A DNA stretch of 40,030 bases from Apilactobacillus kunkeei (GCF_001308195.1 NZ_JXDF01000009.1:1-40030); one strand, 5' to 3'; numbered from the stretch's first letter, positions 23,954 through 33,419 are shown. Numbers and translations are program-made. The notes: generated by a model from the letters alone, not told the origin.

Positions 23954-25316
23954 GCTTGCTCACAAGCTTAGTATTGCTTTAATTGCATTAGTTATATTCA
24001 TCACAATGCCTTTAACAGCAAGCGCTCAAGAAAAACAATCCACTACTGCTGATTCTAACACTTCAAAAAAAGTTGCAATTATGCGTAGTAAGGAATTAGG
24101 CCAAGAAGTCGATAAGTTATTAAGTACAAACCAACCACTAACACTTACCGCAAAGTCTGCGATTGCGATTGATTCTCAGACGGGACAAGTTTTATACGCT
24201 AAAAATATCAATGAATCATTACCTACAGCTTCAATGAGTAAGTTGTTAACTTTATATGTTACTTTAAAGTATATTAAAGAAGGAAAAATTCATTGGGATG
24301 ACAAAGTAAAGATTAATAGGGCACTCCATAATTTAAGTGTCAATCATAATTACGCCAATGTAAAACTTCGTTTAGGTCATTCATACACAATCAGACAACT
24401 TTACCAAACCGCTATCTATTCTGAAAATGCTGCAACCATGGCATTAGGATACGGAGTAGCAGGTAGTACACAAAAATTTGCTTTATTAATGCGTAAGGAA
24501 GCAAAGAAGATTGGGATTGATGATGCCAAGATTTATACTGCCTGTGGTTTAACCAACGGGGAAGTTGGTTCACTTGGTTTCAAGGGCGTATCAGCTGATG
24601 CCGAAAACAAGTTATCAGCTCGTGATATGGCACTATTAGCAATGAAGATTTTGAAATACTATCCAAATATTTTGAAGACTACTTCAGCTAATACAACCAA
24701 ATTTGATGGTCAAACAATGCTAAATTGGAACTGGATGATTAAGGGTAGAAGTCAAGAATTACCTGACATCAAGGTTGATGGGCTAAAGACAGGAACATCT
24801 GATACTGCTAAGGCTTGCTTTACAGGAACAGCGGTTAAGAATGGTCACCGTATCATCACCGTTGTAATGGGAGTCCCTAATTCTGGTCAATACGATCCAG
24901 CTCGTTTCATTCAAACCAGAAAGCTTATGAAGTACGTGTATGCTAAGTATCACTACGTTAAGCTATCTCATGGTCAAACCGTTAAGAACGCTACTGACGG
25001 TAAAAATAACGGTAAGATAAAAATCGAAAACGGTAAAGATGACTCAGTCGATTTAGCCGTTTCAACTACTCAAGGTGTATGGTTAACTAAGAACCAAAAA
25101 CTAAATATAAAAGACATCAAGTCAACTGGTGAATATGCTGATGAATCAAGTGTCGATGCTGGGTTCGATAAGGGCGATAAAATCGCCACAGCTAAAGTTT
25201 CCAATGTGAAGTATATGAAGGGTGTATCAAACCGGATTGATTTAATCGCTAATCATGATGGAGATAAACCTAACATTTTCGTGAGAGCATGGAGATGGAT
25301 TGCCAGTTTATTCTAA
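23943..25316 (+). CDS. dacA: D-alanyl-D-alanine carboxypeptidase, PBP5/DacA type
   Basis: A 457-residue low-molecular-mass penicillin-binding protein that removes the terminal D-Ala from muropeptide stems. Signal peptide about 1-29 (LSIALIALVIFITMPLTASA). The serine peptidase motifs are SMSK (97-100, nucleophile Ser97), SEN (160-162) and KTG (282-284). The C-terminal all-beta domain (about 335-440) precedes an amphipathic tail VRAWRWIASLF, the usual membrane anchor of PBP5. The ATG at 23943 follows AGGAGG and lies within the kinase gene; earlier in-frame starts lie further inside that gene and are rejected. The overlap makes it part of the two-component operon, probably its target. Confidence 0.93.
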   Translation: MQSKLAHKLSIALIALVIFITMPLTASAQEKQSTTADSNTSKKVAIMRSKELGQEVDKLLSTNQPLTLTAKSAIAIDSQTGQVLYAKNINESLPTASMSKLLTLYVTLKYIKEGKIHWDDKVKINRALHNLSVNHNYANVKLRLGHSYTIRQLYQTAIYSENAATMALGYGVAGSTQKFALLMRKEAKKIGIDDAKIYTACGLTNGEVGSLGFKGVSADAENKLSARDMALLAMKILKYYPNILKTTSANTTKFDGQTMLNWNWMIKGRSQELPDIKVDGLKTGTSDTAKACFTGTAVKNGHRIITVVMGVPNSGQYDPARFIQTRKLMKYVYAKYHYVKLSHGQTVKNATDGKNNGKIKIENGKDDSVDLAVSTTQGVWLTKNQKLNIKDIKSTGEYADESSVDAGFDKGDKIATAKVSNVKYMKGVSNRIDLIANHDGDKPNIFVRAWRWIASLF

Positions 25317-25349
25317 AAAAAGAGTTATTAAAATGATAACTCTTTTTTT
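25313..25349 (+). terminator. Terminator of the two-component/dacA operon
   Basis: AAAGAGTTAT / ATAACTCTTT stem with a T7 run, overlapping the stop codon. Confidence 0.85.
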
Positions 25350-25456
25350 ACTGCAAACATTAAACAAACAGTATATTCACTGTGTTTATAATAATAAAAT
25401 GATGATGTTTTATTAAAATTATGTAAATAAGTTAGATAAAATAAACTATTTTGCGT

Positions 25457-25462
25457 TATAAT
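25457..25462 (+). promoter_or_regulatory. Candidate -10 box of azlCD
   Basis: Perfect TATAAT, 84 bp before the azlC start; the base pairs 17 bp upstream give only a weak -35. The rest of the 25350-25545 gap is AT-rich and shows nothing else. Confidence 0.4.
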
Positions 25463-25545
25463 AGTAGGTAAAGTTTGATTTTTATCTGACTGTTTATAAA
25501 TCGTTGAAAATTAAGACCTATTGTTTCTAAACGGGGGAATATTAT

Positions 25546-26346
25546 TTGACAAAGCAAGTACCAAATCCAAATGAACCGCGTTGGCTAACCAACTTGAAGA
25601 CGGCAATGCCTTTGAATATTAGCTACGTTCCCATTGGAATTGCATGTGGTATCTTACTTCATGCAGCTGGATTTAATACTTTATTGACAGCTCTAGTATC
25701 ATTAATGGTTTTCTCTGGTGGTGCGCAATTCTTGATTGCCTCCATGTTAACCATTAACTCACCATTATTATCAATCGTAATTATGATGTTTTTTCTAGAG
25801 TTAAGATATGCATTATTAGGATCCAGTATTTCTAAATATTTACAAGGTAAGTCATTTTGGTTTACTGTGTTATTTGCAGTTTCATTAAATGATGAAACAT
25901 ACGCTGTAAATTATTTGAAACTATCAACTGATAAGAAGTTTACTGCTCAAGATGCATTACAAATTGAACACTATGCTTTGATTGTATGGACAATTAGTAC
26001 CATCATTGGTAGTTTAGTTGGTTCATCACTTTCAATTAACTTAACAGTCGTTCATTTTGCGCTAACTGCATTATTTATCTATATGATTGTTATGCAAATG
26101 AAGTCATTACTAAAGGTGTTAATTATTCTATTAACTATTGTCTTGGCAATTGCATTCATGTTATTGATGAAATCCACTTTAGGATTAGTCGTTTCAACTC
26201 TGTTAGCTTCATTCATTGGATTCTTCGTTGAATCATGGATTAGAAGCCATTACGAAAAGTATAAGAAGAATCGCTTGCTTCGCTTATTTAAGAACCCTGC
26301 GGGTACCCCTGAAGATAAGTTTGATGAAGAAGAAGAGACTGAATAA
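25546..26346 (+). CDS. azlC: AzlC family branched-chain amino acid export subunit
   Basis: A 266-residue membrane protein of the AzlC family, the large subunit of an exporter for branched-chain amino acids (and the azaleucine analogue in Bacillus). Seen: TAMPLNISYVPIGIACGILLHAAGF (about 15-39), VFSGGAQFLIASML (the conserved FSGGAQF, about 57-63), FFLELRYALLGSSIS (about 84-98), SLNDETYAVNY, then four to five C-terminal helices and an acidic tail. It starts at TTG, nine bases after CGGGGGAA. The azlD gene follows after 27 bases. Confidence 0.9.
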   Translation: MTKQVPNPNEPRWLTNLKTAMPLNISYVPIGIACGILLHAAGFNTLLTALVSLMVFSGGAQFLIASMLTINSPLLSIVIMMFFLELRYALLGSSISKYLQGKSFWFTVLFAVSLNDETYAVNYLKLSTDKKFTAQDALQIEHYALIVWTISTIIGSLVGSSLSINLTVVHFALTALFIYMIVMQMKSLLKVLIILLTIVLAIAFMLLMKSTLGLVVSTLLASFIGFFVESWIRSHYEKYKKNRLLRLFKNPAGTPEDKFDEEEETE

Positions 26347-26373
26347 CTTTAAAAACGGATTAGGAGATATTCT

Positions 26374-26706
26374 ATGGAATGGAATTCAACTCAACATTTT
26401 TGGTTGATTATATTATGTTTTGTGGTTGCTTTTATCCCTAGATTCGTCCCACTAGCTTTCTTTAGAACAAGAAAGATTCCTAAGTGGTTTAACGAATGGA
26501 TGGGATACATACCGATTGCCTTATTTACCTCATTGGTTGTTAAGGATCTATGTATTACATCATCATATACCTTATCGGTATCAGGAAAAGCACCCGAACT
26601 AGTAGCTGCCTTAATCGTGTTTATTATTGCTTATTGGACAAGATCAATGGCACTATCAGTTATTTTGGGATTAGCTGCTGTGTTAGTTTTAGCAGTATTT
26701 ATTTAA
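26374..26706 (+). CDS. azlD: AzlD family branched-chain amino acid export subunit
   Basis: A 110-residue protein with about four membrane helices, the small partner of AzlC. The conserved FIPRFVPLAFFRTRKIPKWFNEWMGYIPIALF block (about 21-52) is clear. TAGGAG lies seven bases before the ATG. Together with azlC it forms a two-gene operon ended by a bidirectional terminator. Confidence 0.9.
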   Translation: MEWNSTQHFWLIILCFVVAFIPRFVPLAFFRTRKIPKWFNEWMGYIPIALFTSLVVKDLCITSSYTLSVSGKAPELVAALIVFIIAYWTRSMALSVILGLAAVLVLAVFI

Positions 26707-26716
26707 ATAAAGAAAA

Positions 26717-26750
26717 ATAAAAGCACCGGTCAATTGACCAGTGCTTTTTT
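26717..26750. terminator. Bidirectional terminator between azlD and the EIIC-like gene
   Basis: Stem AAAAGCAC-GGTCAA / TTGACC-GTGCTTTT with one mismatch, T-runs on both strands. Confidence 0.85.
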
Positions 26751-26756
26751 AGTTTT

Positions 26757-27866
26757 TTATACAATATGCATCTTCATATCATCTTCTTTTACTTTATGAC
26801 ATGCCTTTAATATCTTTAGCATTGTTATAGAAATAATAGAAGGCATTACAATACCTAATATTATATAGACTGTTAGTTTAGATGGACTTTGACTAGCGAA
26901 ATTGAGTGGAACTATTAATGAGTTAGTTCCAAGTCCAGCTAGTTTGTACGTCGTAGAAAAATGGAATAACATTGTTCCGATTGGTGCAACAATCAATGAT
27001 GACACCATACCAGGAATCAAGATATACGGATTTTTTGTGATATTACCAAATTGAACCTTTGGAGTGATTAAACCTTGGGCAATATTTGCACCAAAACGGT
27101 TAACTCTAAAAGACATTACTGTGTATGAAACGTATTGGGCAGTAGTCCCGAGTAGTGCTGCTCCAGAAGATAATGGATCTAACATGATGGCAATCGCCAA
27201 TGCCGCAGACGAAGCTGGTGTCATTAAGAAGATTGACCATACTAATGCAACGGAGATGGATCCGACAAATGGGTTTACAATCATACTTTTTGCAATTATC
27301 TTTGATATCCATATTAAAGCAGGAGTTGTGATTGCCGCCAATCCTAATGCAATTATTGAGCCAAACATTGTTGCGCAAAATGGTACTAAAAACATATCTA
27401 GTGGAGTTTTTCCTGATAATTTTTTACCGATTAGTGTTGCGATAATCGCTCCCCCCAATGCACTGATGGGTTGTCCAATCATAAATACAGATGAACCAAT
27501 GGGCTGGGATAGCAAATGACCAGTCGCAGTAATTGCATTGACTGTTTTTTCACTGAAAAAAACATTATTGGCACCGACTGTTGCAGTAATCATCGAGCTA
27601 AACATAACCAATGTGTTTGTTTTTAACTGATGTGCAACAGCAGCTCCAATAGCTGGGGCCATTAGAACCTGAGTAATTAAACCAATCTGATTTAGTGCAG
27701 ACCAGTGTTTTAAGTTGGCGATTGCAACTATCAACATTCCAATACCCAGTGTAACAAAAATCGCGTTTGAGACTCCACTCACAATTAAAAAGATATTTTC
27801 TTTGGATGAAGATAAAGAATTTACTGTATTGATTTGTGGGTTATCTTTTTTTGCTACATCAATCAT
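26757..27866 (-). CDS. EIIC-like membrane permease (PTS_EIIC_2 family), copy 1
   Basis: A 369-residue protein with eight to ten helices of the 'PTS transporter subunit IIC' family that stands apart from classical sugar EIICs. Conserved blocks shared with copy 2: MAPAIGAAVAHQLKTNTLV, ATVGANNVFF, IGQPISALGGAIIATLIGK, KTPLDMFLVPFCATMFGS, FLMTPASSAALAIAIMLDPLSSGAALLGTTAQ and QGLITPKVQFGNITKNPYI. No EIIA/EIIB domain, His or Cys phosphorylation site or neighbouring PTS gene is seen, so phosphorylating transport is doubtful; substrate unknown. AGGAG lies nine bases before the ATG. It lies 92 bases downstream of copy 2, with a terminator between them. Confidence 0.8.
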   Translation of the reverse strand: MIDVAKKDNPQINTVNSLSSSKENIFLIVSGVSNAIFVTLGIGMLIVAIANLKHWSALNQIGLITQVLMAPAIGAAVAHQLKTNTLVMFSSMITATVGANNVFFSEKTVNAITATGHLLSQPIGSSVFMIGQPISALGGAIIATLIGKKLSGKTPLDMFLVPFCATMFGSIIALGLAAITTPALIWISKIIAKSMIVNPFVGSISVALVWSIFLMTPASSAALAIAIMLDPLSSGAALLGTTAQYVSYTVMSFRVNRFGANIAQGLITPKVQFGNITKNPYILIPGMVSSLIVAPIGTMLFHFSTTYKLAGLGTNSLIVPLNFASQSPSKLTVYIILGIVMPSIISITMLKILKACHKVKEDDMKMHIV

Positions 27867-27919
27867 TTGAATCCACTCCTTTATTTAGATAAACGAAGTC
27901 CCATTGGCTCCTAATATAC

Positions 27920-27953
27920 AAAAAAGTACTAGCGATAATCGCCAGTACTTTTT
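27920..27953 (-). terminator. Terminator between the two EIIC-like genes
   Basis: Stem AAAGTACT-GCGAT / ATCGC-AGTACTTT with one mismatch and T-runs on both sides. Confidence 0.8.
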
Positions 27954-27958
27954 GATGA

Positions 27959-29083
27959 TTAGACAATATCAATTTTCATATCGTCATTCTTGATTTTATG
28001 AGCAGCCTTTAGAACTCTAACAAGTACCAATGAAATTATAGCTGGTACAACAATTCCTAATACGACATAAATAGCTAGTTTTGACATACTTTGAGAAGCA
28101 AGGGTAATTGGAGCGATTAGTGAGTTCAGACCTAATCCAGCAATCTTGTATGATACTGAGAAATGAAATACTAATGTTCCAACCGGTCCAATAATTGCAG
28201 CAGAGACGATACCTGGAACTGCGATGTAGGGGTTCTTGGTAATATTACCAAATTGAACTTTGGGAGTGATTAAACCTTGAGCGATATTTGCACCAGGTTT
28301 GTTTACTCGATATGACATCACTGTGTATGATACGAATTGTGCTGTTGTTCCTAATAATGCAGCTCCTGAAGATAATGGATCTAACATAACAGCAATTGCT
28401 AGTGCTGCTGATGAGGCAGGTGTCATTAGAAAAATTGCCCATACGACTGAGATTACTAATCCACCAACAAATGGGTTAATAACCATTGTCTTGGCAATTA
28501 CTCCTGATAACCATACAAGTGCAGGGGTAGTGACTGTTGCAAAGCCTAAGGCCGCAACACATCCTACAAATGTAGCTGCAAATGGTACTAAGAACATATC
28601 CAAAGGTGTTTTTCCTGTTAAGTATTTACCAATGACTGTGGCGACAACAGCGCCACCTAAAGCACTAACAGGTTGTCCAATCATGAAGACAGCAGAACCT
28701 GCTGGTTGAGGTAATACGTGTCCGGTTGCAGTAACTGCATTCGTCACAGCAGATGTGAAGAATACGTTGTTTGCACCAACCGTAGCGGCAATCATTGAAC
28801 TAAATAACACCAAAGTATTAGTCTTTAATTGTGATGCAACTGCAGCACCGATGGCGGGGGCCATTAAGTATTGGCAAATTAATCCAATTTCGGCTAATGC
28901 ATTCCAATGGACAAAGTTAGCAATAGCACCTAATAATAAACCAACACCTAGTGTGACTAAAATCGCATTAGATACCCCATTGAACACTAAATATACACTA
29001 TCCTTAAACCCAGATTTAACTTCAACGTGCGCAATATTAGCAGCGTTCATCTGAGGTGAATCATCTTTTGTTGCATTTATCAT
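27959..29083 (-). CDS. EIIC-like membrane permease (PTS_EIIC_2 family), copy 2
   Basis: A 374-residue paralogue of the next gene downstream, collinear over the whole length, with the blocks MAPAIGAAVASQLKTNTLV, GANNVFF, IGQPVSALGGAVVATVIGK, KTPLDMFLVPFAATFVG, TPASSAALAIAVMLDPLSSG and LITPKVQFGNITKNPYI. Both end in a short charged tail (DDMKI/MHIV). The tandem arrangement points to a duplication with later divergence, most visible in the N-terminal 30 residues. GGGAG lies before the ATG at 29083-29081. The 172-base gap upstream is very AT-rich. Confidence 0.8.
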   Translation of the reverse strand: MINATKDDSPQMNAANIAHVEVKSGFKDSVYLVFNGVSNAILVTLGVGLLLGAIANFVHWNALAEIGLICQYLMAPAIGAAVASQLKTNTLVLFSSMIAATVGANNVFFTSAVTNAVTATGHVLPQPAGSAVFMIGQPVSALGGAVVATVIGKYLTGKTPLDMFLVPFAATFVGCVAALGFATVTTPALVWLSGVIAKTMVINPFVGGLVISVVWAIFLMTPASSAALAIAVMLDPLSSGAALLGTTAQFVSYTVMSYRVNKPGANIAQGLITPKVQFGNITKNPYIAVPGIVSAAIIGPVGTLVFHFSVSYKIAGLGLNSLIAPITLASQSMSKLAIYVVLGIVVPAIISLVLVRVLKAAHKIKNDDMKIDIV

Positions 29084-29203
29084 ATTGAATCAACTCCCTT
29101 ACTTAAAAGTAATGTATTTAAAAAATTAAAATTAGATTAGAAAATAATTAAAATTTTTATAATTAAACCATAAATCAGAAATAAAAGTCAAGACAATTAA
29201 AAG

Positions 29204-29240
29204 AAAAAAACATCGGTGAAATTTTTTCACCGATGTTTTT
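29204..29240 (-). terminator. Terminator of the cfa gene
   Basis: AAACATCGGTGAA / TTCACCGATGTTT with a six-base loop and flanking A/T runs, 16 bases from the cfa stop. Confidence 0.85.
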
Positions 29241-29255
29241 AATAGTTTTTTTCAA

Positions 29256-30434
29256 TTATTTGTACATGTAATCTCTAGTGATTGGTAGTTCTTGTCCTGA
29301 AGGACCCTTTGAGATTAAGTATTGCATAACGTCAATGTTACCAGCCTTGAATGAGCCAGCACATGTCTTTAGGTATAAGTCCCACATTCTTAAGAAGCGT
29401 TCGTCATCACCCATGACTTCTTTAACTTCATCAATATGATCGTTAAAGTTTTTGTCCCAGTGTTCCAATGTGTATTGGTAGTGTCTTCTTAATGATTCTA
29501 AGTCATAGATTTGAAGACCATTGTTGATGATGTGATCTAGGTTTTCAGTCATACCAGGAACATATCCACCGGGGAAGATGTATTTGTTAATCCAACCATT
29601 GTAGGCTCCACCTTGTTGTCTTGTAATTCCGTGAATTAAAGCAACACCGTGGTCCTTTAGGTATTTGTTAATGCATGAGAAGTATTCGTTCAAGTTTTCT
29701 TTACCAACGTGTTCGAACATACCAACTGAAGTGATGTAATCAAAATGTTCATCACCTAGTTGACGGTAATCTTGTAAACGAACTTCAGCTTGATCTTGTA
29801 AACCAAATTTTTCAATTTGTGCGTTTACGTAATCGCATTGTTCTTGACTTAAAGTAACACCGACTACGTTTAGCCCGTATTCTTTAGCAGCAGTTAGCAT
29901 TAATGTACCCCAACCACAACCGATGTCTAGTAGGGTACGACCTGGCTTAGGATTTAGTTTCTTGATAATGTGGTGTACTTTTTGCATTTGAGCCTCGTAC
30001 AAGTCATCGTCAGGATTTTCAAAGTAAGCACATGAATAGGTCATTGTCTTATCTAACCAAATCTTGTAGAAGTCATTACCGATATCGTAGTGACTTTGAA
30101 TGTCCTTCTTACTAGTGGACTCGTTATGATTTTGCTTAGGTAGGAAATTAATGTATTTATGGTCACGAATAAAACTAGTTGACTTTTGGTAAGCTGAAAC
30201 GATTAAGTCTTCAATACTTCCATCAACATCGATTTTTCCGTCCATGTAAGCTTCTCCCAATGCGATAGAAGCATTCTTTCTAATATCCTTGATAGGAATT
30301 GGTTCTTTCATAGCGATGGTAGCCTTAGGTTCACCTTCACCATATTTTTCAGATTTTCCGTCCCAATAATTTACTTGGATTGGTTCATTAAATCCGTGTT
30401 TAAAAAATGTTTTATAAAAAGTTTTTTCAAACAT
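29256..30434 (-). CDS. cfa: Cyclopropane-fatty-acyl-phospholipid synthase
   Basis: A 392-residue SAM-dependent enzyme that adds a methylene bridge to unsaturated acyl chains of membrane phospholipids, helping survival in acid and stationary phase. Seen: [27 protein letters not shown] (about 112-138, including the conserved Cys135), the SAM motif [11 protein letters not shown] (168-178), VGVTLSQEQ, the SVGMFEHVG block (substrate/bicarbonate region) and the C-terminal [31 protein letters not shown]. Length is normal. AAAGGAC lies about nine bases before the ATG. It is monocistronic and divergent from the AI-2E family gene. Confidence 0.95.
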   Translation of the reverse strand: MFEKTFYKTFFKHGFNEPIQVNYWDGKSEKYGEGEPKATIAMKEPIPIKDIRKNASIALGEAYMDGKIDVDGSIEDLIVSAYQKSTSFIRDHKYINFLPKQNHNESTSKKDIQSHYDIGNDFYKIWLDKTMTYSCAYFENPDDDLYEAQMQKVHHIIKKLNPKPGRTLLDIGCGWGTLMLTAAKEYGLNVVGVTLSQEQCDYVNAQIEKFGLQDQAEVRLQDYRQLGDEHFDYITSVGMFEHVGKENLNEYFSCINKYLKDHGVALIHGITRQQGGAYNGWINKYIFPGGYVPGMTENLDHIINNGLQIYDLESLRRHYQYTLEHWDKNFNDHIDEVKEVMGDDERFLRMWDLYLKTCAGSFKAGNIDVMQYLISKGPSGQELPITRDYMYK

Positions 30435-30582
30435 GAGAACAGTCCTTTCTTTATTAATAAAACCACGAACCCATTATACTCTTATGATGGTACTTTATGT
30501 AAGTAAAGACACCGACTAATTTCATTATTTTTTATAGTGTAAAATGTTATAATTGAAACATAACTAAATAGCGGGGTGAATT

Positions 30583-31629
30583 ATGAAACTGTGGGATAAA
30601 TTTTTAGCCAACGTTAAATTAAGACGCTGGTGTGTATTGATTTTTATAATCTTTGTTTTATATCTAATGCGCTCAATGATGAGTATGTTACTACTAACTT
30701 TCATCTTCTCATTGCTAGTCACCAAATGGGTCGGCTTCGTCAGAAGATACATTAAGATTCCAGCACCTATCTTAGTCATTTTGACTTATCTACTATTCAT
30801 TGCTGGGGTAGTAAGTGCGGTTGCAATTTACTCACCGGTAATTTACGACCAAGCTGTTACAGCATCAAAACACATTATTGATTTCTACGAAGATCCAAAT
30901 AACCTTCATGGTACTAGCCAAATTAAGGACATGATTGTTCAGTTCATCCACCGTTCTAACTTTCTAAGCGAAGTGAAGGGGAGCTTCTCAATTATTCTTC
31001 AATATGTATCTAGTGTAGGCCAAATGGGGGTAACATTCTTCTTATCTCTAATCTTGAGTTTCTTCTTTACATTAGAAGAAAAATCAATGGGTGAGTTTAG
31101 CAAACGCTTCTTGGATGCAGAATTTTCATGGTTCTTCCAAGACGTTTACTACTTTGCTAAGACATTTACCAAAACATTTGGGGTCGTTTTAGAAGCACAA
31201 TTCTTGATTGCACTATTTAACACCATCTTTACTACCTTAATCATGGCATTTATGGGAATTCCACAATTGGTAATTCTATCAATTATGATCTTTTTCCTAA
31301 GTCTAGTGCCTGTTGCTGGGGTAATTATTTCATTGGTGCCTTTATCAATTGTGGGTTACTCTGTAGGTGGATTTAAGTACATCATTTATCTAATTATCAT
31401 GATTGCTGTAGTCCACTTCCTAGAAGCATACATTTTGAATCCAAAACTAATGTCTTCTAGAACAGAATTACCAATTTTCTATACATTTTGTGCCTTACTA
31501 ATTGGTGAAGAAATTTTTGGAACATGGGGATTAATCGTCTCTGTACCAATTTTGGCTTTCTTCCTAGAAATTTTGGGAGTGAAAGGTGAAAATAAAAAAT
31601 CAATAAATATAAAGAGAATTGTTAAATAG
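30583..31629 (+). CDS. AI-2E family transporter
   Basis: A 348-residue membrane protein of the AI-2E (YdiK/TqsA/PerM) family, whose members include AI-2 exporters and Na+/H+ antiporters. There are about seven to eight helices: three at the N-terminus (17-58 and 62-85), a soluble or re-entrant part (90-140), and the C-terminal core with FFLSLILSFFFTLEEKS, IALFNTIFTTLIMAFMGIPQ, LSLVPVAGVIISLVPLSIVGYSVGG and HFLEAYILNPKLMSSRTELP (the family signature near the end). GCGGGGTG precedes the ATG. It is divergent from cfa, with gpmA 70 bases downstream; no terminator lies between. The substrate cannot be read from sequence. Confidence 0.88.
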   Translation: MKLWDKFLANVKLRRWCVLIFIIFVLYLMRSMMSMLLLTFIFSLLVTKWVGFVRRYIKIPAPILVILTYLLFIAGVVSAVAIYSPVIYDQAVTASKHIIDFYEDPNNLHGTSQIKDMIVQFIHRSNFLSEVKGSFSIILQYVSSVGQMGVTFFLSLILSFFFTLEEKSMGEFSKRFLDAEFSWFFQDVYYFAKTFTKTFGVVLEAQFLIALFNTIFTTLIMAFMGIPQLVILSIMIFFLSLVPVAGVIISLVPLSIVGYSVGGFKYIIYLIIMIAVVHFLEAYILNPKLMSSRTELPIFYTFCALLIGEEIFGTWGLIVSVPILAFFLEILGVKGENKKSINIKRIVK

Positions 31630-31699
31630 GATGTAAATTTTTTACTTTTGATGTAAAATAGTATTGTTGATTTAAGAAATAGAAAGGGGTTTTCGACCT

Positions 31700-32392
31700 A
31701 TGTCAAAACTTGTATTGATCCGTCACGGACAAAGTCAATGGAACCTTTCAAACCAATTCACTGGTTGGGAAGATGTTGACCTAAGCGATAAGGGTGTAGA
31801 AGAAGCTAAAGAAGCTGGTAAATTAGTTAAGAAGGCAGGATTAGAATTTGATTACGCATATACTTCAGTTCTAACTCGTGCTATCAAGACATTACATTAC
31901 GCCTTAGAAGAATCAGACCAACTATGGGTACCTGAAACTAAGACTTGGAGACTAAACGAACGTCATTACGGTCGTCTACAAGGTCTAAACAAGAAAGAAA
32001 CTGCTGAAAAGTACGGAGACGAACAAGTTCACATTTGGCGTCGTTCATACGACACACTACCTCCACTATTGAGTGCAGATGACGAAGGTTCAGCTGTAAA
32101 CGACCGTCGTTACAAGGACTTAGATCCTAACTTAATCCCTGGTGGTGAAAACCTAAAGGTTACTTTAGAACGTGTTATGCCTCTATGGGCTGACGAAATT
32201 GCTCCTAAGCTGTTAGATGGCAAGAACGTTATCATCGCTGCACACGGTAACTCACTACGTGCATTAAGTAAGTACATTGAAAGAATCTCTGATGATGATA
32301 TCATGGATCTTGAAATGAAGACAGGTGAACCTGTAGTTTACGAATTTAACGATAAACTAGAAGTTCAAAACAAGACAAAATTAGATAAGTAA
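31700..32392 (+). CDS. gpmA: 2,3-bisphosphoglycerate-dependent phosphoglycerate mutase
   Basis: A 230-residue glycolytic enzyme converting 3- to 2-phosphoglycerate. The active-site block is [10 protein letters not shown] (6-15) with phospho-His9; [51 protein letters not shown] and [10 protein letters not shown] (second catalytic His) follow. The length and order fit GpmA. AGAAAGGGG lies before the ATG. A probable own promoter (-10-like TAAAAT near 31658) lies in the 70-base gap. A hairpin terminator follows. Codon use suggests high expression. Confidence 0.97.
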   Translation: MSKLVLIRHGQSQWNLSNQFTGWEDVDLSDKGVEEAKEAGKLVKKAGLEFDYAYTSVLTRAIKTLHYALEESDQLWVPETKTWRLNERHYGRLQGLNKKETAEKYGDEQVHIWRRSYDTLPPLLSADDEGSAVNDRRYKDLDPNLIPGGENLKVTLERVMPLWADEIAPKLLDGKNVIIAAHGNSLRALSKYIERISDDDIMDLEMKTGEPVVYEFNDKLEVQNKTKLDK

Positions 32393-32398
32393 TAACTA

Positions 32399-32429
32399 AA
32401 AAGAAGTCCTCATATGAGGGCTTCTTTAT
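32399..32429 (+). terminator. Terminator of gpmA
   Basis: AAGAAG-CCTC / GAGG-CTTCTT stem with loop ATAT and a short T run. Confidence 0.75.
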
Positions 32430-32446
32430 TTGCAAAAAAAGATAAT

Positions 32447-32484
32447 AAAAAAGCCATACGATTAATTCGTATGGCTTTTATTTT
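32447..32484 (-). terminator. Terminator of the ica/pga-like operon
   Basis: AAAGCCATACGA / TCGTATGGCTTT hairpin with flanking A and T runs, next to the deacetylase stop codon. Confidence 0.8.
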
Positions 32485-32486
32485 AG

Positions 32487-33419
32487 TTAGCTTTTCTTTA
32501 AGAACCATTCTCGAATACTTGGCCAACTGTTTGTATTAATAATCATTCTTGGTGTGTAGATTGGATCAGTATGATCACCGTTACCATTGTTGTAAACAGT
32601 ACCGGAATCGAGTGTTCCAACCCATCCTAGATGAGGTTGTCTTGCTAAGAATTGTGAGATTCTAGGAGTACCACCACCATAAGGATAGGCAAATGAATCA
32701 GCATAAATACCAGTGTGTGCCTTTAGCACTTTTCTAGATTTAACGAAGTCTTTTGTAAATCGATCGTAGTTCTTAGGTAGGTTAAACACTGGAATCAAAT
32801 TTGAAGTAAGGTAGTGCATGTTGTTGGTGTGAACACCAATTGTCATTAGGTTACCAGCTTCTTTTCTAGCGTAATGAATTTGTGACCATGTTGCTAGTTG
32901 AGTACCTTCACGATATCTACCGGTGTTACCGGTGATAATGAAAGTAGTGAATGGGTAGTTGTACTTTTTCATGATTGGAATAGCGTTATCAATAGTAGTT
33001 CTATCAATATCATCAAATGTTAGTACAGCATATTTACCTTTGATTGGTTTCTTTGAATTGGTCATTTTGACCATTTCAGCACCAGAGATAACCTTGATGT
33101 TGTGCTTGTGTAAGAATTCCATTTGTTCTTTGAATTCGTTAGCGGGCACATCGAAATCGTGAAGTTGTGAATTGGTTGATAGGGTTCTTGAAACGTTAAC
33201 CCCTAGGTTGTTCTTTAAGATACGGTGGTAACAAAATACCAAGATACCGTTTTTTGCTTTTTCTTCTTGCTTAGTTAAGCCGTAGTATTCACTACTACCT
33301 TTATCGTAAGCAACAGATCTGTGGATAGTAAATGACATAATGACGAACAAAATGATTGCTAAAATAATAACAATAATCTTACGTTGCTTTCTTGTCATTT
33401 TTTGATTCTTATTTGACAT
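32487..33419 (-). CDS. Polysaccharide deacetylase, IcaB/PgaB-like
   Basis: A 310-residue membrane-anchored enzyme of the NodB family, expected to remove N-acetyl groups from exported poly-beta-1,6-GlcNAc. The N-terminal anchor helix is at about 14-33. The NodB motifs are LTFDD (133-137; catalytic and metal-binding Asp) and the His pair in GVHTNNMH (His197, His202); SFAYPYGG, the usual motif 3, follows. FCYHRIL (62-68) is the typical segment before the domain. The start ATG overlaps the stop of the upstream IcaD-like gene by 11 bases (ATGTCAAATAA). The operon order, glycosyltransferase, small membrane protein, deacetylase, is that of icaA-icaD-icaB. Confidence 0.9.
   Translation of the reverse strand: MSNKNQKMTRKQRKIIVIILAIILFVIMSFTIHRSVAYDKGSSEYYGLTKQEEKAKNGILVFCYHRILKNNLGVNVSRTLSTNSQLHDFDVPANEFKEQMEFLHKHNIKVISGAEMVKMTNSKKPIKGKYAVLTFDDIDRTTIDNAIPIMKKYNYPFTTFIITGNTGRYREGTQLATWSQIHYARKEAGNLMTIGVHTNNMHYLTSNLIPVFNLPKNYDRFTKDFVKSRKVLKAHTGIYADSFAYPYGGGTPRISQFLARQPHLGWVGTLDSGTVYNNGNGDHTDPIYTPRMIINTNSWPSIREWFLKKS

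Noticed and set aside
22066-25316. Vancomycin resistance cluster
   Set aside because: Only the VanR/VanS-like pair and a PBP5-type carboxypeptidase are present; there are no vanH, vanA or vanX homologues, and the carboxypeptidase has the SxxK/SxN/KTG serine motifs rather than the VanY/VanX zinc motif.
27064-27519. Long plus-strand open frame opposite the EIIC-like gene
   Set aside because: It is antisense to a gene with clear family blocks, has no binding site and encodes a low-complexity product; the same holds for the frames at 28299-28709 and 28755-29054.
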